Part shown: positions 1 to 5,102 of the stretch, piece after piece
Numbering within the stretch: position 1 is the first letter of the stretch
Layout: every line of letters begins with the position of its first letter
NCBI RefSeq assembly: GCF_000497445.1
Contig: NZ_CM002285.1
Span: 4,028,822 to 4,035,850, forward strand
Source of the DNA: Streptomyces roseochromogenus subsp. oscitans DS 12.976
GTDB lineage: Bacteria > Actinomycetota > Actinomycetes > Streptomycetales > Streptomycetaceae
DNA length: 7,029 bases
Direction: 5' to 3'
Position numbers and translations under genes: made by a program
The notes under the pieces: model-generated
The model's input: the letters and a program-made list of their open reading frames with translations, nothing else
The model's database searches: none
What the model was told of the DNA's origin: nothing

Positions 1-59
1 CGTCTGACTCCCAGTCAGCGGGCTGTCTTCCCGGCCGTTGGGCCGTTCCGACGAGTGAG

Positions 60-65
60 ACTTTA
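60..65 (-). promoter_or_regulatory. Candidate -10 of the promoter nearest to the rRNA genes
   Basis: The minus strand reads TAAAGT at 65-60, inside the segment that resembles the conserved Streptomyces rrn leader. It fits TANNNT, but the -35 is poor (TTAGCT with an 18-base spacer). Transcription would start near 53. Confidence 0.35.
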
Positions 66-130
66 GCGGATTCCATGCTCCCGAGCTAATCGGGGGCTGC
101 GTCCTTTCGAACGCGGATTCCTCATTTCAC

Positions 131-136
131 AAAATA
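131..136 (-). promoter_or_regulatory. Candidate -10 of a second leftward (rrn) promoter
   Basis: The minus strand reads TATTTT at 136-131 in a locally A/T-rich stretch. No good -35 is found 16 to 18 bases upstream (GGCATC at 17). It is listed because tandem rrn promoters are expected and because it stands out from the GC-rich surroundings; the evidence is weak. Confidence 0.3.
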
Positions 137-146
137 CGCATACCAA

Positions 147-174
147 AGCAGCCGATGCCACAGCATCGATTGCT
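147..174. repeat. Imperfect inverted repeat in the rrn control region
   Basis: The core is CGATGC (153-158), loop CACA (159-162), GCATCG (163-168). A 2-base internal mismatch follows on each side, then outer arms AGCA (147-150) and TGCT (171-174). It lies between the upstream promoter and the candidate second promoter. It would form a hairpin in RNA made from the upstream promoter, or could be a protein-binding dyad in DNA. Confidence 0.5.
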
Positions 175-243
175 GGTAGGTACTTGCGGAATGGCTGTCC
201 GGGGACCGACCGGAGTCGGCGCTCACGTCGGACAACCCGGAGA

Positions 244-272
244 ACACTACGGATCGAGGTGAGGTGTGTCAA
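244..272 (-). promoter_or_regulatory. Strong leftward sigma-70-type promoter (probable rrn upstream promoter)
   Basis: On the minus strand there is a perfect -35 TTGACA (272-267), a 17-base spacer and a -10 TAGTGT (249-244) that fits TANNNT. Transcription would start near 237 and run left. This is the best housekeeping-type promoter in the window and fits recognition by HrdB, the principal sigma factor. Streptomyces rRNA operons are known to use several tandem promoters, and this would be the most upstream one here. Confidence 0.72.
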
Positions 273-275
273 CTC

Positions 276-306
276 TTGTCCTTGAGACGCCCCGAGGGCG
301 TACTCT
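276..306 (+). promoter_or_regulatory. Probable trpS promoter
   Basis: A -10-like TACTCT (301-306, fits TANNNT) lies 7 bases before the leader-peptide ATG at 314. The best -35 is TTGTCC (276-281) at a long 19-base spacing; TTGAGA (282-287) is a better match, but at 13 bases it is too close. The predicted start is at or next to 314, so the leader peptide would be translated from a leaderless RNA. Its -35 is only 3 bases from the -35 of the leftward promoter (267-272). Confidence 0.5.
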
Positions 307-313
307 GGCCCAC

Positions 314-355
314 ATGACGACGCGTACGTGTACCCAGCTTTGGTGGGCCGCCTGA
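314..355 (+). CDS. Tryptophan leader peptide of the trpS attenuator
   Basis: This short frame encodes MTTRTCTQLWWAA, 13 residues, with adjacent Trp codons TGG TGG at 341-346 and a TGA stop at 353-355. Trp is the rarest residue in most proteins, so two in a row in a 13-residue frame just ahead of trpS is a strong sign of a sensor peptide. The product has no job of its own; ribosome position on it decides how the RNA downstream folds. There is no Shine-Dalgarno sequence before the ATG, and the candidate -10 at 301-306 puts the RNA start at about this ATG, so translation is probably leaderless. The stop codon lies in the loop of the first hairpin of the attenuator. Ribosome-mediated attenuation has been reported for the auxiliary trpRS1 gene of S. 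coelicolor, which fits well. Confidence 0.85.
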   Translation: MTTRTCTQLWWAA

Positions 356-406
356 CGGCGGCCGTACTCACGTATGCAACCAACGGCCGCCGCCTCGGCG
401 GCCGTT
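346..406 (+). promoter_or_regulatory. Ribosome-mediated transcription attenuator of trpS
   Basis: Four strands form mutually exclusive pairings, all seen directly. Strand 1, GGCCGCC (346-352), pairs over 7 bases with GGCGGCC (357-363) around a 4-base loop that holds most of the leader stop. Strand 2, CGGCGGCCGT (356-365), pairs perfectly over 10 bases with strand 3, ACGGCCGCCG (383-392): the antiterminator. Strand 3, AACGGCCGCCG (382-392), pairs perfectly over 11 bases with strand 4, CGGCGGCCGTT (396-406): the terminator. A ribosome stalled at the Trp codons 341-346 would cover strand 1 and leave strand 2 free to pair with 3, so trpS is read. With enough charged tRNA-Trp the ribosome reaches the stop, blocks strand 2 or lets 1 pair with 2, and the terminator forms. 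The folding logic is inferred from the pairings. Confidence 0.85.
382..406 (+). terminator. Attenuator terminator hairpin before trpS
   Basis: A perfect 11-bp stem, AACGGCCGCCG (382-392) and CGGCGGCCGTT (396-406), closes a 3-base loop CCT. The following bases CTCATATCT are pyrimidine-rich but not a real T-tract, which is normal for Streptomyces terminators. It lies 69 bases before the trpS start codon. Confidence 0.75.
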
Positions 407-475
407 CTCATATCTCCTCCGGACTCCGGGGGCCGGCCGCAGGAGCGGCGGTCCCGACCAGGAGGTGGAGTGGAG

Positions 476-1504
476 ATGACGCGGGTCTTCAGCGGGATCC
501 AGCCGACCGGGCACCTGACGTTGGGCAACTACCTGGGAGCCCTGCGGCGCTGGGTGGAGACGGACCAGCACCAGGCTGACGCGCTGTTCTGCGTCGTGGA
601 TCTGCACGCGCTGACCGTGGACCAGGATCCGGCGCGATTGCGCAGGCTCAGTCGGCAGACGGCGACGTTGATGCTGGCGGCCGGGCTCGACCCCGAGGTG
701 TGCACCGTGTTTCTGCAGAGCCATGTCGACGAGCACACGCGGCTGTCGTACCTGCTGGAGTGTGTGGCGTCCGACGGTGAGATGCGACGGATGATCCAGT
801 ACAAGGAGAAGGTCGCGCGGCAGCAGGAGCGCGGCGCGAGCGTGCGGCTGTCGTTGCTGACGTATCCGGTGCTGATGGCGGCGGACATCCTGGCGTACGG
901 CGCGGGCGAGGTGCCGGTCGGGGACGACCAGGTGCAGCATGTCGAGCTGGCACGGGATCTGGCGGTGCGGTTCAACCAGCGGTACGGGCACACGTTCGTG
1001 GTGCCGAGGGCGACGCGGCCGGGGGTGGCGGCGCGGGTGATGAATCTGCAGAACCCGACGGCGAAGATGGGGAAGTCGGACGACTCGGGTCTGGGGGTCG
1101 TCTATCTGCTCGACGAGCCGGACGACGTGCGGAAGAAGGTCATGCGTGCCGTCACCGACAGCGGGCGGGACGTGGAGTACGACCGGGAGGGGCGGCCGGG
1201 GGTCGCGAATCTGCTGGAGATTCTCGCTGCGTGCACGGGCGGGAACCCTGAGTCACTGGCGGGCGTTTACCAGTCGTACGGCGCTTTGAAGAAGGACACC
1301 GCGGACGCCGTGGTGGAGGTCCTCAGGCCCGTGCAGGCCAGGCACAGGGAGCTGTGCGCGGATCCTGCCTTTGTGGAGGGGGTGCTGCGGGATGGTGCGG
1401 AGAAGGCGAGGGCGATGGCCCGGCCGACCGTTGATGCGGCGTATCGGGCGATCGGGCTGTTGCCGCCGGTGTTCGATACCGCGTTGAGTGCGGCCACCCG
1501 TTAG
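476..1504 (+). CDS. trpS: Tryptophanyl-tRNA synthetase, probable auxiliary TrpRS1 type
   Basis: This cytoplasmic class Ic synthetase charges tRNA-Trp with tryptophan using ATP. The product is 342 residues, usual for bacterial TrpRS. The N-terminus FSGIQPTGHLTLGNYLGA (5-22) carries the HIGH-equivalent signature, DLHALT (42-47) and the GDDQVQH stretch (149-155) match the Trp-binding fold, and KMGKS (197-201) stands where KMSKS is usual. Gln9 and His44 align with Bacillus TrpRS Gln9 and His43, residues tied to indolmycin binding. The ATG at 476 is chosen because AGGAGG (460-465) lies 10 bases upstream, GGAG is nearer, and the product begins at the conserved motif. Upstream frame, to an ATG at 374, crosses the terminator hairpin and is not coding. 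The attenuator with two Trp codons suggests induction when charged tRNA-Trp is low, as known for S. coelicolor TrpRS1, which also confers indolmycin resistance; resistance here is inferred only. Confidence 0.93.
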   Translation: MTRVFSGIQPTGHLTLGNYLGALRRWVETDQHQADALFCVVDLHALTVDQDPARLRRLSRQTATLMLAAGLDPEVCTVFLQSHVDEHTRLSYLLECVASDGEMRRMIQYKEKVARQQERGASVRLSLLTYPVLMAADILAYGAGEVPVGDDQVQHVELARDLAVRFNQRYGHTFVVPRATRPGVAARVMNLQNPTAKMGKSDDSGLGVVYLLDEPDDVRKKVMRAVTDSGRDVEYDREGRPGVANLLEILAACTGGNPESLAGVYQSYGALKKDTADAVVEVLRPVQARHRELCADPAFVEGVLRDGAEKARAMARPTVDAAYRAIGLLPPVFDTALSAATR

Positions 1505-1513
1505 AGCCTGCCT

Positions 1514-1541
1514 GTGCGGGCCCGTTCGGGCGGGCCCGCAC
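1514..1541. terminator. Hairpin terminator between the convergent trpS and proC
   Basis: A perfect 11-bp stem, GTGCGGGCCCG (1514-1524) and CGGGCCCGCAC (1531-1541), closes a 6-base loop TTCGGG, starting 10 bases after the trpS stop. There is no T-tract on either side. Since trpS and proC converge on a 112-base gap with only this strong hairpin, it may end transcription from both directions. Confidence 0.7.
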
Positions 1542-1616
1542 CTGTGGGGGCCCGCGTGCGGGGACGGGCGTGTGGGGGCGGGTGGCTGTCGGTGAGTCAT
1601 CGCCCCCGGTGCCGGG

Positions 1617-2429
1617 TCAGTCCTTGTTGCCGGAGGCGAGTTCGCGGCTGCGGTCGCGGGCGGCTTCGAGGGCGGCGATGAGGGCGGCTCGTACGCCGTG
1701 GTTCTCCAGTTCGCGGATGGCGTTGATGGTCGTGCCGGCCGGGGAGGTGACGTTCTCGCGGAGTTTGACGGGGTGTTCGCCGCTGTCGCGGAGCATCACG
1801 GCGGCGCCGATGGCGGACTGGACGATGAGGTCGTGGGCCTTGTCGCGGGGCAGGCCGAGCAGGATGCCGGCATCGGTCATGGCCTCGACCAGATAGAAGA
1901 AGTACGCAGGACCGGAGCCTGACAAGGCGGTGCAGGCGTCCTGCTGGGTCTCGGGGACGCGGAGCGTCTTGCCCACGGCACCGAAGATCTCCTCGGCGTG
2001 TGCGAGGTGCTGCTCGGTGGCGTGGCTGCCGGCGGAGATGACCGACATGGCCTCGTCGACGAGGGCCGGGGTGTTGGTCATGACACGGACGACCGGGGTG
2101 CCTGCGGGCAGGCGCTCCTCGAAGAAGGAGGTGGGGATTCCGGCGGCGCCACTGATGATCAGGCGGTCGGCGGGGACATGCGGGGCCAGCTCGTCCAGGA
2201 GGGTGCCCATGTCCTGCGGCTTGACCGTGAGGATGAGGGTGTCGGCGGTCTTGGCTGCCTCGGTGTTGCTGACCGGGGTGACTCCGTAGCGGGTGCGGAG
2301 TTCTTCGGCGCGTTCGGGGCGGCGGGCGGTGACCAGGAGGTCGGCGGGGGCCCAGCCGGCCCGGATCATTCCGCTGAGCAGGGCTTCGCCGATCTTGCCG
2401 GTGCCGAGGACTGCGACTTTCTGGCTCAT
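1617..2429 (-). CDS. proC: Pyrroline-5-carboxylate reductase
   Basis: This enzyme reduces 1-pyrroline-5-carboxylate to L-proline with NAD(P)H, the last step of proline synthesis, in the cytoplasm. The product is 270 residues, full length for the family. A Rossmann fold opens the protein, KVAVLGTGKIGEALLSGM with the GxGxxG at 9-14, and TARRPERAEELR (34-45) follows as the cofactor-phosphate region. ILTVKPQDM (66-74), ISGAAGIPT (92-100) and VRVMTNTPALV (114-124) are family motifs, and the C-terminal domain carries ALSGSGPAYFFYLVEAM (168-184) and the P5CR signature near 217-239 (LRENVTSPAGTT). The ATG is fixed by the Rossmann start at residue 4, yet no Shine-Dalgarno precedes it. The gene lies 63 bases behind the ABC permease in the same direction and may be co-transcribed or leaderless. 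Thr118 stands where many ProC have Pro (RVMPNTP). Confidence 0.95.
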   Translation of the reverse strand: MSQKVAVLGTGKIGEALLSGMIRAGWAPADLLVTARRPERAEELRTRYGVTPVSNTEAAKTADTLILTVKPQDMGTLLDELAPHVPADRLIISGAAGIPTSFFEERLPAGTPVVRVMTNTPALVDEAMSVISAGSHATEQHLAHAEEIFGAVGKTLRVPETQQDACTALSGSGPAYFFYLVEAMTDAGILLGLPRDKAHDLIVQSAIGAAVMLRDSGEHPVKLRENVTSPAGTTINAIRELENHGVRAALIAALEAARDRSRELASGNKD

Positions 2430-2492
2430 GGGGTTCAGTTTCGCACCGGTGAGGAGGGGGGCGGCTGGGTTGTCCGGTGGGCGGAACGGCGG

Positions 2493-3266
2493 CTAGGCCG
2501 TGCGCCGTCGTAGCGTCGCCGCTCCCAGGCCCAGTACCAGCAGGGCGCAGCACGCGACGATCAGGACGTCTCGCACGAACGTCGCTGTCATGTCGGTGTG
2601 GCGCAGGACCTCGTTCATGCCGTCGACGGCGTACGACATCGGCAGGACGTCGGAGATGGCCGTCAGAGCGGGGTGCATGTCGGACCGGGGAGTGAACAGG
2701 CCGCAGAGGAGGAGCTGGGGAAAGATCACCGCGGGCATGAACTGGACCGCCTGGAATTCCGAGGCCGCGAAGGCCGAGACGAAGAGACCGAGGGCCGTAC
2801 CGAGCAGGGCGTCGAGGAGGGCGACGAGGAGGAGCAGCCAGGGGGAGCCGGTGACGTCGAGGCCGAGCGCCCACAGCGCGAGTCCGGTGGCGAGGGCGGA
2901 CTGGACGATGGCGAGGGTGCCGAAGGCGAGGGCGTAGCCGGCGATGAGGTCGGCCTTGCCGAGGGGCATGGCGAGGAGGCGTTCGAGGGTGCCGGAGGTG
3001 CGTTCGCGCAGGGTGGCGATGGAGGTGACGAGGAACATCGTGATCAGCGGGAAGATGCCGAGCAGGGATGCGCCGATGTTGTCGAAGGTGCGCGGGCTGC
3101 CGTCGAAGACGTAGCGCAGCAGGATCAGCATCAGGCACGGGACGACGATCATCAGCGCGATGGTGCGCGGGTCGTGGCGGAGTTGGCGCAGGACCCGGGC
3201 CGCGGTGGCGGTGGTGCGGGAGGCGTTGAGCGCGCCGGTGGGGGCGGCCGGGGCGGTCGTACTCAT
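2493..3266 (-). CDS. ABC-2 type exporter, membrane permease subunit
   Basis: This is the membrane half of an ABC exporter, 257 residues. After a short cytoplasmic N-terminus there are about six hydrophobic segments, near 36-53, 63-82, 107-135, 142-168, 177-192 and 232-252. The stretch LRERTSGTLERLLAMPLGKADLIAGY (86-111) between the second and third is the hallmark of ABC-2 permeases of the daunorubicin (DrrB) type, and LPMSYAVDGMNEVL (208-221) before the last helix is also typical. The ATG is chosen because it overlaps the ATPase stop by 4 bases (ATGA, 3266-3263) and has AGGAGA 7 bases upstream (3279-3274); the open frame continues upstream, but only as an antisense-like shadow of the ATPase. 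The overlap implies translational coupling and 1:1 production with the ATPase. The substrate cannot be read from the sequence; a drug, lipid or small metabolite are all possible. Confidence 0.9.
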   Translation of the reverse strand: MSTTAPAAPTGALNASRTTATAARVLRQLRHDPRTIALMIVVPCLMLILLRYVFDGSPRTFDNIGASLLGIFPLITMFLVTSIATLRERTSGTLERLLAMPLGKADLIAGYALAFGTLAIVQSALATGLALWALGLDVTGSPWLLLLVALLDALLGTALGLFVSAFAASEFQAVQFMPAVIFPQLLLCGLFTPRSDMHPALTAISDVLPMSYAVDGMNEVLRHTDMTATFVRDVLIVACCALLVLGLGAATLRRRTA

Positions 3267-4078
3267 CGGGTCGTCTCCTGGGTGCGGTGTGCGGTGGCGG
3301 CTTCGTCGACGAGGCGGAGGAACGCGGCCTCGACGGTGTCGGTGCCGGTGCGGGTGCGCAGGGCGTCGGGGGTGTCGTCGGCGAGGATCTCGCCCTCGCG
3401 CATGAGGAGGAGGCGGTGGCAGCGTTCGGCCTCGTCCATGACGTGGGAGGAGACGAGGAGGGTGGCGCCGCGGGTGGCGGCGAGGTCGTGGAAGAGGGTC
3501 CACAGGTCGCGGCGCAGGACGGGGTCGAGGCCGACGGTGGGTTCGTCCAGGACGAGGAGTTCCGGGGTTCCGAGGAGGGCGACGGCGAGGGAGACCCGGC
3601 TGCGCTGGCCGCCGGAGAGGTTGCCGGCGAGGGCGTCGGCGTGGCTGGTGAGGTCGACGTCGGCGATGGCTCGGCTGACGTGTTCGTGGCGGCGCTCTGC
3701 GGCGGCGCGGCCCGGGTCGAGGATCGCGGCGAAGTAGTCGAGGTTCTGGCGGACGGTCAGGTCGTCGTAGACGGAGGGGGCCTGGGTGACGTAGCCGATG
3801 CGGCTGCGCAGGGTGGCGTGGCCGGCGGGGTGGCCGAGGACGTTCAGGGTGCCGGTGACCTTGGCCTGGGTGCCGACGATGGCGCGCATGAGGGTGGACT
3901 TGCCGCAGCCGGAGGGGCCGAGCAGGCCGGTGATCTGGCCGCGGGGGACGGTGAAGCGGAGGTGGTGCAGGACGGTGCGGGGGCCGCGGACGACGGTGAG
4001 GTCGTCGGCCTGGATGGCGGTGGTGGCCGCGGTGGAGGGGGTGAGCGGGTCGGTCGGTGGGTTCGACGGGTAATTCAT
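3263..4078 (-). CDS. ABC exporter, ATP-binding subunit
   Basis: This is the cytoplasmic ATPase that powers export with the overlapping permease. From the ATG at 4078 it has 271 residues; from the GTG one codon upstream (4081) it has 272. Numbered from the GTG, it shows Walker A GPSGCGKST (55-63), the Q-loop Gln at YVTQ (100), the ABC signature LSGGQ (155-159), Walker B LLVLDEP (175-181), the D-loop GLD (184-186) and the switch His in SSH (213), so it should be active. ILADDTPDALR (232-242) is typical of DrrA/CcmA-like ATPases that pair with ABC-2 permeases. There is no Shine-Dalgarno, and the promoter directly ahead predicts an RNA start at about the GTG/ATG, so the mRNA is probably leaderless. 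A palindrome covers the start. It is the first gene of the exporter operon. Confidence 0.92.
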   Translation of the reverse strand: MNYPSNPPTDPLTPSTAATTAIQADDLTVVRGPRTVLHHLRFTVPRGQITGLLGPSGCGKSTLMRAIVGTQAKVTGTLNVLGHPAGHATLRSRIGYVTQAPSVYDDLTVRQNLDYFAAILDPGRAAAERRHEHVSRAIADVDLTSHADALAGNLSGGQRSRVSLAVALLGTPELLVLDEPTVGLDPVLRRDLWTLFHDLAATRGATLLVSSHVMDEAERCHRLLLMREGEILADDTPDALRTRTGTDTVEAAFLRLVDEAATAHRTQETTR

Positions 4079-4090
4079 CACGCGATGAAT
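4073..4090. promoter_or_regulatory. Palindromic operator candidate over the exporter start site
   Basis: ATTCATC (4073-4079) and GATGAAT (4084-4090) form a perfect 7-bp inverted repeat around the 4 bases ACGC; one position further out is mismatched and the next (T4071/A4092) pairs again. It is A/T-rich against GC-rich surroundings. It spans the end of the -10, the predicted RNA start and the first codons, where a bound repressor would block RNA polymerase. Size and symmetry would suit a TetR, MarR or PadR-type dimer, but no regulator gene is next to it in the window. Confidence 0.6.
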
Positions 4091-4118
4091 AATCTGCCTG
4101 GAGCATCGCTGACGTCAA
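4089..4118 (-). promoter_or_regulatory. Promoter of the ABC exporter operon
   Basis: On the minus strand TTGACG (4118-4113) is a good -35, followed after 18 bases by a -10-like GATTAT (4094-4089). The start of transcription would fall at about 4081-4083, at the GTG/ATG pair that begins the ATPase gene. That explains why the gene has no ribosome binding site. Confidence 0.65.
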
Positions 4119-4160
4119 GGGGTGCGTGCTGGTGCGGTGCCGTGCGTGCGGGTGCAGATA

Positions 4161-4200
4161 CGACAGCGGCGGCCGGGAGGGCACCCGGCCGCCGCTGTCG
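4161..4200 (-). terminator. Strong hairpin terminator after the methyltransferase gene
   Basis: A perfect 17-bp stem, CGACAGCGGCGGCCGGG (4161-4177) and CCCGGCCGCCGCTGTCG (4184-4200), closes a 6-base loop AGGGCA. It begins 17 bases after the methyltransferase stop and ends 42 bases before the exporter -35. It should insulate the exporter promoter from transcription arriving from the genes upstream. No T-tract follows. Confidence 0.8.
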
Positions 4201-4217
4201 ACGGGACTTTGCCCAGG

Positions 4218-5009
4218 TCAGGGCTTGGTGGCGACGAGGAGAAGCACGTCGTAGGCCTCCTCGACGACGCCGTCGGGGAAGGCTTTGAGCAGATGGGCGC
4301 GCTCCTCTTCCAGGAAGGCGGTCCTGCGCTCCTGCGACGCGACGAGGAAGGCCGAGTGGCTGCCGATGTTGGCGAGATGGGTGTCGACCGGGACGCGACG
4401 GCTCCAGCGGACGTCGCGGCGGACGAAATCCAGGCGCCCGCTGGGGTCGGCCAGATCGGTGCGTTCGCCGGCCTTGCGCTTCTTCGCGGCGACGTCCACG
4501 CCGAGGAAGCGGCCCGTACGGTCGGCGGCCTCCGCGATCCAGTCGACGTCGAGCGCCTCGGTGTTCCACCACACCGCCAGCGCACCGCCCGGCCGCAGCA
4601 CCCGCAGCGCCTCCGGCACCGAGCGGGCGGTGTCGGTCCAGTGCCAGGCCTGGGCGTAGGTGACGAAGTCGGCGTACGCGTCGGCGACGGGGAGGGCGTT
4701 GCCGTTGCCGCGGACGATCGGGAGCTGCGGCAGCCCGCGGCGGAACTCGGCGGCCATGCCCTCCCCGGGTTCGACGGCGAGGACATCGGCGCCGCGGTCG
4801 TACAGGAGGGCGGTCGCTATGCCCGTACCGGCACCGACGTCCACGACCCGGGCACCGGACAGGGACCGGCCGGCCAGCTCCTCGACGGTGTCGAAGAGAG
4901 CGGGCGGATAGGAGGGGCGGTTGGCCGCGTACTGAGCGACGGCGGAGTTGAAGGAGTGCGCGCGGGCCGCGTGCGAGGAAGTGGGCGGGGTCGGTGGTGT
5001 CGTGGTCAT
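4218..5009 (-). CDS. Class I SAM-dependent methyltransferase
   Basis: The product is a soluble 263-residue protein with a Rossmann-like methyltransferase fold (Methyltransf_11 type). SAM-binding motif I, VVDVGAGTG, is at 55-63, followed by an acidic residue at the end of strand 2 (AVEPG, Glu80), LPVADAYADFVTYAQAWHW (106-124) as the motif II region, and VLRPGGALAVWW (137-148) as motif III. The N-terminal SFNSAVAQYAANRPSYPPALF (19-39) is typical of UbiE/SAM methyltransferases of unknown substrate common in actinomycetes. The substrate cannot be told: small molecule or tRNA cap are both conceivable. The ATG has AGGA about 7 bases upstream. The first 17 residues are Thr/Pro-rich and probably disordered. 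The gene follows the membrane protein after 93 bases and is closed by the strong hairpin at 4161-4200. Confidence 0.9.
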   Translation of the reverse strand: MTTTPPTPPTSSHAARAHSFNSAVAQYAANRPSYPPALFDTVEELAGRSLSGARVVDVGAGTGIATALLYDRGADVLAVEPGEGMAAEFRRGLPQLPIVRGNGNALPVADAYADFVTYAQAWHWTDTARSVPEALRVLRPGGALAVWWNTEALDVDWIAEAADRTGRFLGVDVAAKKRKAGERTDLADPSGRLDFVRRDVRWSRRVPVDTHLANIGSHSAFLVASQERRTAFLEEERAHLLKAFPDGVVEEAYDVLLLVATKP

Positions 5010-5102
5010 ACGGACATCCTGGGACGCCGGGGACAGGACGACATCGGGATTTCCGGAGCGGGAGGCGGTTTTTCCGGGAGCGGTACGGGCCGGAGGCCGG
5101 TG

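Larger units (their letters stand above)
1..237 (-). other. Probable 5' leader of a leftward rRNA operon (rRNA genes off the left edge)
   Basis: No credible protein gene lies here. Read on the minus strand, the last 75 or so bases contain segments such as CTAAAGTCTCACTCGTCGG, then CGGCCCAACGGCCGGGAAGA, then GCTGACTGGGAGTCAG. I recognise these from memory as the conserved leader upstream of 16S rRNA in Streptomyces. Two small hairpins are visible: CTGACT/AGTCAG at 4-9 and 13-18, and GGCC/GGCC at 33-36 and 41-44. Base composition is less GC-rich than in the genes, with A/T-rich patches near 121-150, as expected for a multi-promoter control region. The call rests on recognition of the leader and on the strong leftward promoter upstream; the 16S gene itself is outside the window, so the identity is inferred. 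Confidence 0.62.

Noticed and set aside
63..383. A leftward 106-codon open frame over the left regulatory region.
   Set aside because: It crosses the leader peptide, the attenuator, both promoters and the rrn-like leader, and its product shows no domain.
374..475. An upstream in-frame ATG that would lengthen trpS by 34 residues.
   Set aside because: The extension would cover the attenuator terminator, has no ribosome binding site, and adds residues before the conserved FSGIQPTG start; the ATG at 476 follows AGGAGG.
314..475. A T-box riboswitch controlling trpS.
   Set aside because: I see no T-box consensus or specifier stem, and the leader frame with two Trp codons and alternate stems explains the region fully.
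2493..4184. A 563-codon leftward frame that would fuse a long N-terminal part to the permease.
   Set aside because: The upstream half is Arg/Pro/His-rich and lies in another frame of the intact ATPase gene; the permease start at 3266 has a ribosome binding site and an ATGA overlap.
2598..4288. Two long rightward open frames opposite the ABC exporter genes (2598-3737 and 3287-4288).
   Set aside because: Their products are Glu/Gly-rich repeats without any domain, while the opposite strand has intact Walker and ABC-2 motifs.
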